NCBI GenBank assembly: GCA_027034005.1
Contig: JALVJU010000287.1
Coordinates: 1-36,365 of the forward strand
DNA length: 36,365 nt
Direction: 5' to 3'
Origin: Marinilabiliaceae bacterium
GTDB lineage: Bacteria; Bacteroidota; Bacteroidia; Bacteroidales; Marinilabiliaceae
Both the position numbers and the translations under genes were made by a program. The notes below the pieces were generated by a model. The model was not told the DNA's origin. It made no database searches and saw nothing but the letters and a program-made list of their open reading frames with translations. Of the stretch, positions 33,817 through 36,365 are shown piece after piece. Every line of letters starts with the position of its first letter. The first letter of the stretch is position 1.

Positions 33817-36365
33817 TTAAAACGTAACCTTAGCTCCAATGGCTATTGTTCTTACAGCAGGATAGGTCATTGGCCGGCCTATTTCAGGATCGAAATTATG
33901 CTGCGCTGAATAAATGAGCGCAAGATTATTACCTGACAAGTACACGCTGAAGTCATTTAATCTAAGATCCCTTATAATATTCTTAGGTAAAGTATAAGAA
34001 AGGATAAGGTTCTTCAAACGGCAATATGCCATATTGTCCCAGTGGTATGTACTGTTATTACGGCCAAATGCCCAGTAAAGGTCATTCCTGTTGTATGCCC
34101 TGGCAATATCAGTATGGATATGATCCGGTGTCCAGCGGTTCTCATAACTCCATTTGAAGTAGTTTCCTGCTTCCCCGCGGCGACCGTCCTGAATATTCAT
34201 CCTGTAGTAAGTTCCTTGTCCCTGGAACAATATGGAGAGTGTAAAATTCTTGAATGAAGCATCCAGTGATAAACCGTAAAATATCTCAGGTGCGTCGGCT
34301 TTATCGAGAAGTATTTTATCATCACTATTTATTACACCGTCATTATTGTAGTCATCAAAAATCACATCACCCGGTTTTGCTCCCGGCCAATGCGGATAGT
34401 TATCAACTGCTGCCTGGTCGGCAAAAACGCCGATAGATTTGTAAAGAAGAACGGCTCCATATGGGTGACCGGTACGCTGTTGCCATGGTACAGCCCTCTC
34501 GGGTTCATCCATAAACACAACTTTGTTCCTGTTAAAACTGAAGTTTCCGTTAACATTGAACATAAATGTATTATGTCCTTTGTAATGATATCCTCCATCT
34601 ATCTCAAATCCGTGGTTTTTAACTTCTGCTATGTTCTCGTCCGGAAGCTGAAGCCCTGTGAATGAAGGTACAGATGCGTTCCTTGGAGCAAGAATATCAG
34701 ATCGTTTGTTCCAGAAGAATTCAGCATTCAGATGGAACATATTGTCCAGTATCTGGGAATCAAAACCTGCATTATAGGTTGTTTGCTTCTCCCAGGTAAT
34801 ATTCGGGTTGGCAACACCGGCTTGTTGAACTATAGTTTCAACAATTTTATCGGTCCCAAATGTCATACCTTTCGCCAGCTCATATTTATTCATGTACTGG
34901 AAAGGAGCTCCCGGGTCCATACCCATTTTACCATACGAGGCTCTCAGCTTAAAATAATTGATAGCACTAAGATTGTTTTTCCAGAATTCCTCTTCTGAGG
35001 CACGCCAGCCCAGCAACAGTCCGGGGAAGTTACCCCACCTACTGTCCGGCGGGAACTTAAGTGATCCGTCACGCCTGAAGATGAACTCTGCAAGATATTT
35101 ATTTTTGTAGTTGTAGTTAACACGGCCAATCCATGATTTACGTGCATATATTCCTATACCGCCCCAGTTGTCTTTACCTTCATCAGCACCTGCACTAAGA
35201 GTCTGAACAATATCAGAGATATAATCTTTACGGAAAGCTCCGAAGTTGTTCCAGTCTTCCTGTATCTGCTCATAGGCGCCAAAAAACTTCAATCTGTGAT
35301 TACCGAATTTATGTTCGTAAGTGAAACTCGAGTTCCACACTTGTCTCATATATCTGTCATAATACTCGCTCAACTGAGGTGAGGGATATCCTCTTGGCGT
35401 AGGGGTCAGATCCATTGATGTTATAAAACCTTCACTGTCACGCACAGCTGTATCCCACTGCGGGAAATACAGTATCCAGGGCTTCATAAACCTTTTCCTG
35501 TATGAGTTTGTTATGTCGAAAGTGTAGTAAACATCTATGGACAATCCTTTGAGCGGAGTTAAAGATCCGAGAAATTTAGTCTGGTTCTTATATACATTGG
35601 TATCGTCCGTACCTGTCTCGAATGTGGATGTAACCACCGGGTTGTCACCATATTCAATATCAGGCCCGGGTTCACCTGTTGGCCAGTATGCCCATTGTGT
35701 CGGCACAAGGCGTGTTGCCTGACCGTAAATGGAGCTTGCACTCTTGGTCGGATAAAGTTTCTTGTTTACATATCCTGCATAATCGATCGAAGTCCTGAAC
35801 CATTTGGTGATCGGAAGATTCAGGTTAGCACGCAGGTTGTACTGCTTGTAATTTGTTGATTTGGCCTTGTAGATTGCTTCCTGGTTCCTGTAACCAAACG
35901 ACACAAAATATGTCCTCCCTTTGTTACCTCCTTCTATAGAAACATTGTGCTTCATTGAAGTAGTGTTCTTTGCAATAAGTTCTCCCATCCAGTCAGTATT
36001 CGGGTGCTCCCAGGGGTCACGGCCGCTGTAGAAAAGTTCTATATCACGGTCGCTGTATGTACGCTCGCGTCCTTCATAATCCTGATATTCGCTAAGCATA
36101 GTTGCATAATCGCCTGCATTAAGGACTTCAGGAAGAACCGTCGGTTTCATGAATCCCTGATAGAACTGATATGTTATTTTCGGCAAGCCCTGTTTCCCTT
36201 TTTTGGTTGTAACCAGAATTACACCGTTGGCAGCAGATGATCCGTAGATCGCAGCTGCAGCATCTTTCAAAATAGAGATACTTGCAATATCAACAGGGTC
36301 AACTTCACTCAACGATCGACCGGGAATACCATCAATAACAACCATAGGCCCGGTGTTCTTTCCTA
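33817..36365 (-). CDS. SusC/RagA-family TonB-dependent outer-membrane channel, 5' part missing at the window edge
   Basis: Open from the right edge to the stop at 33817, about 849 codons. Missing are the signal peptide, the carboxypeptidase-like N-terminal domain and part of the plug. The remaining plug reads [20 protein letters not shown] and [20 protein letters not shown], the SusC plug signature, and the beta-barrel ends with the C-terminal IAIGAKVTF (terminal Phe, as for outer-membrane barrels). Sequence continues in frame upstream of the first internal Met at 36345. Imports an oligosaccharide with TonB energy; paired with SusD. The neighbouring sialidase-like lipoprotein and GH109-like enzyme suggest an animal-type or GalNAc-containing glycan, as an inference. 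Confidence 0.97.
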   Translation of the reverse strand, partial: GKNTGPMVVIDGIPGRSLSEVDPVDIASISILKDAAAAIYGSSAANGVILVTTKKGKQGLPKITYQFYQGFMKPTVLPEVLNAGDYATMLSEYQDYEGRERTYSDRDIELFYSGRDPWEHPNTDWMGELIAKNTTSMKHNVSIEGGNKGRTYFVSFGYRNQEAIYKAKSTNYKQYNLRANLNLPITKWFRTSIDYAGYVNKKLYPTKSASSIYGQATRLVPTQWAYWPTGEPGPDIEYGDNPVVTSTFETGTDDTNVYKNQTKFLGSLTPLKGLSIDVYYTFDITNSYRKRFMKPWILYFPQWDTAVRDSEGFITSMDLTPTPRGYPSPQLSEYYDRYMRQVWNSSFTYEHKFGNHRLKFFGAYEQIQEDWNNFGAFRKDYISDIVQTLSAGADEGKDNWGGIGIYARKSWIGRVNYNYKNKYLAEFIFRRDGSLKFPPDSRWGNFPGLLLGWRASEEEFWKNNLSAINYFKLRASYGKMGMDPGAPFQYMNKYELAKGMTFGTDKIVETIVQQAGVANPNITWEKQTTYNAGFDSQILDNMFHLNAEFFWNKRSDILAPRNASVPSFTGLQLPDENIAEVKNHGFEIDGGYHYKGHNTFMFNVNGNFSFNRNKVVFMDEPERAVPWQQRTGHPYGAVLLYKSIGVFADQAAVDNYPHWPGAKPGDVIFDDYNNDGVINSDDKILLDKADAPEIFYGLSLDASFKNFTLSILFQGQGTYYRMNIQDGRRGEAGNYFKWSYENRWTPDHIHTDIARAYNRNDLYWAFGRNNSTYHWDNMAYCRLKNLILSYTLPKNIIRDLRLNDFSVYLSGNNLALIYSAQHNFDPEIGRPMTYPAVRTIAIGAKVTF

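Overview
The window reads as chromosomal DNA of a Bacteroidota member (class Bacteroidia or a close relative). The reasons are a SusC/SusD pair, many surface or periplasmic lipoproteins, promoters of the TTTG-N19-TAnnTTTG type, A-rich start regions without strong Shine-Dalgarno sequences, and Bacteroidota-style beta-propeller and PD40 proteins. Species cannot be told from the sequence alone.

Layout. (1) Positions 1-5623: a truncated beta-propeller gene on the minus strand, then three exported phosphoesterases on the plus strand (purple-acid-phosphatase-like, YncE-propeller/alkaline phosphatase-like, glycerophosphodiester phosphodiesterase). All three carry lipoprotein signals and together look like a surface or periplasmic organophosphate-scavenging set. 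(2) Positions 5624-8283: REP-like hairpins, an unknown polytopic membrane protein, a degenerate repeat patch and a decayed short-chain dehydrogenase pseudogene. (3) Positions 8155-21924: a visibly AT-richer, one-direction block of about 13.8 kb. It opens with a textbook Bacteroidota promoter that overlaps a palindromic operator and a GntR/FCD regulator. HpcH/HpaI aldolase, class III aminotransferase, DhnA-type aldolase, FGGY kinase, NagB-like protein, amidohydrolase, ceramidase-family protein, sodium:solute symporter, aldo/keto reductase, a decayed lipoprotein/propeller gene, a Gfo/Idh/MocA oxidoreductase and an SDR follow. (4) Positions 22108-25154: minus-strand FAH-family hydrolase, DEDDh exonuclease and a TPR/PD40 envelope protein. 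(5) Positions 25248-29381: an exported superoxide dismutase, a Tat-exported GH109-like protein, and a divergent Lrp/AsnC regulator with a Cys/Met-metabolism PLP enzyme. (6) Positions 30014-36365: a BNR sialidase-like lipoprotein with a PA14 domain, convergent with a SusD and a truncated SusC. This is the end of a glycan-utilisation locus.

The most interesting part is block 3. It has the full logic of a catabolic pathway: import by a Na+ symporter, amide hydrolysis, oxidation or transamination, phosphorylation, deamination or isomerisation, and aldol cleavage by two unrelated aldolases. The combination does not match any pathway I can name. The NagB-like protein lacks one canonical catalytic Asp (Thr177), and the SDR has Arg in place of the catalytic Lys, so assignments by homology are risky. 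My inference is catabolism of an N-acylated amino sugar, aminocyclitol or amino-sugar acid. The block is flanked by diverged 29-nt direct repeats and holds or adjoins two pseudogenes, which suggests acquisition and later remodelling.
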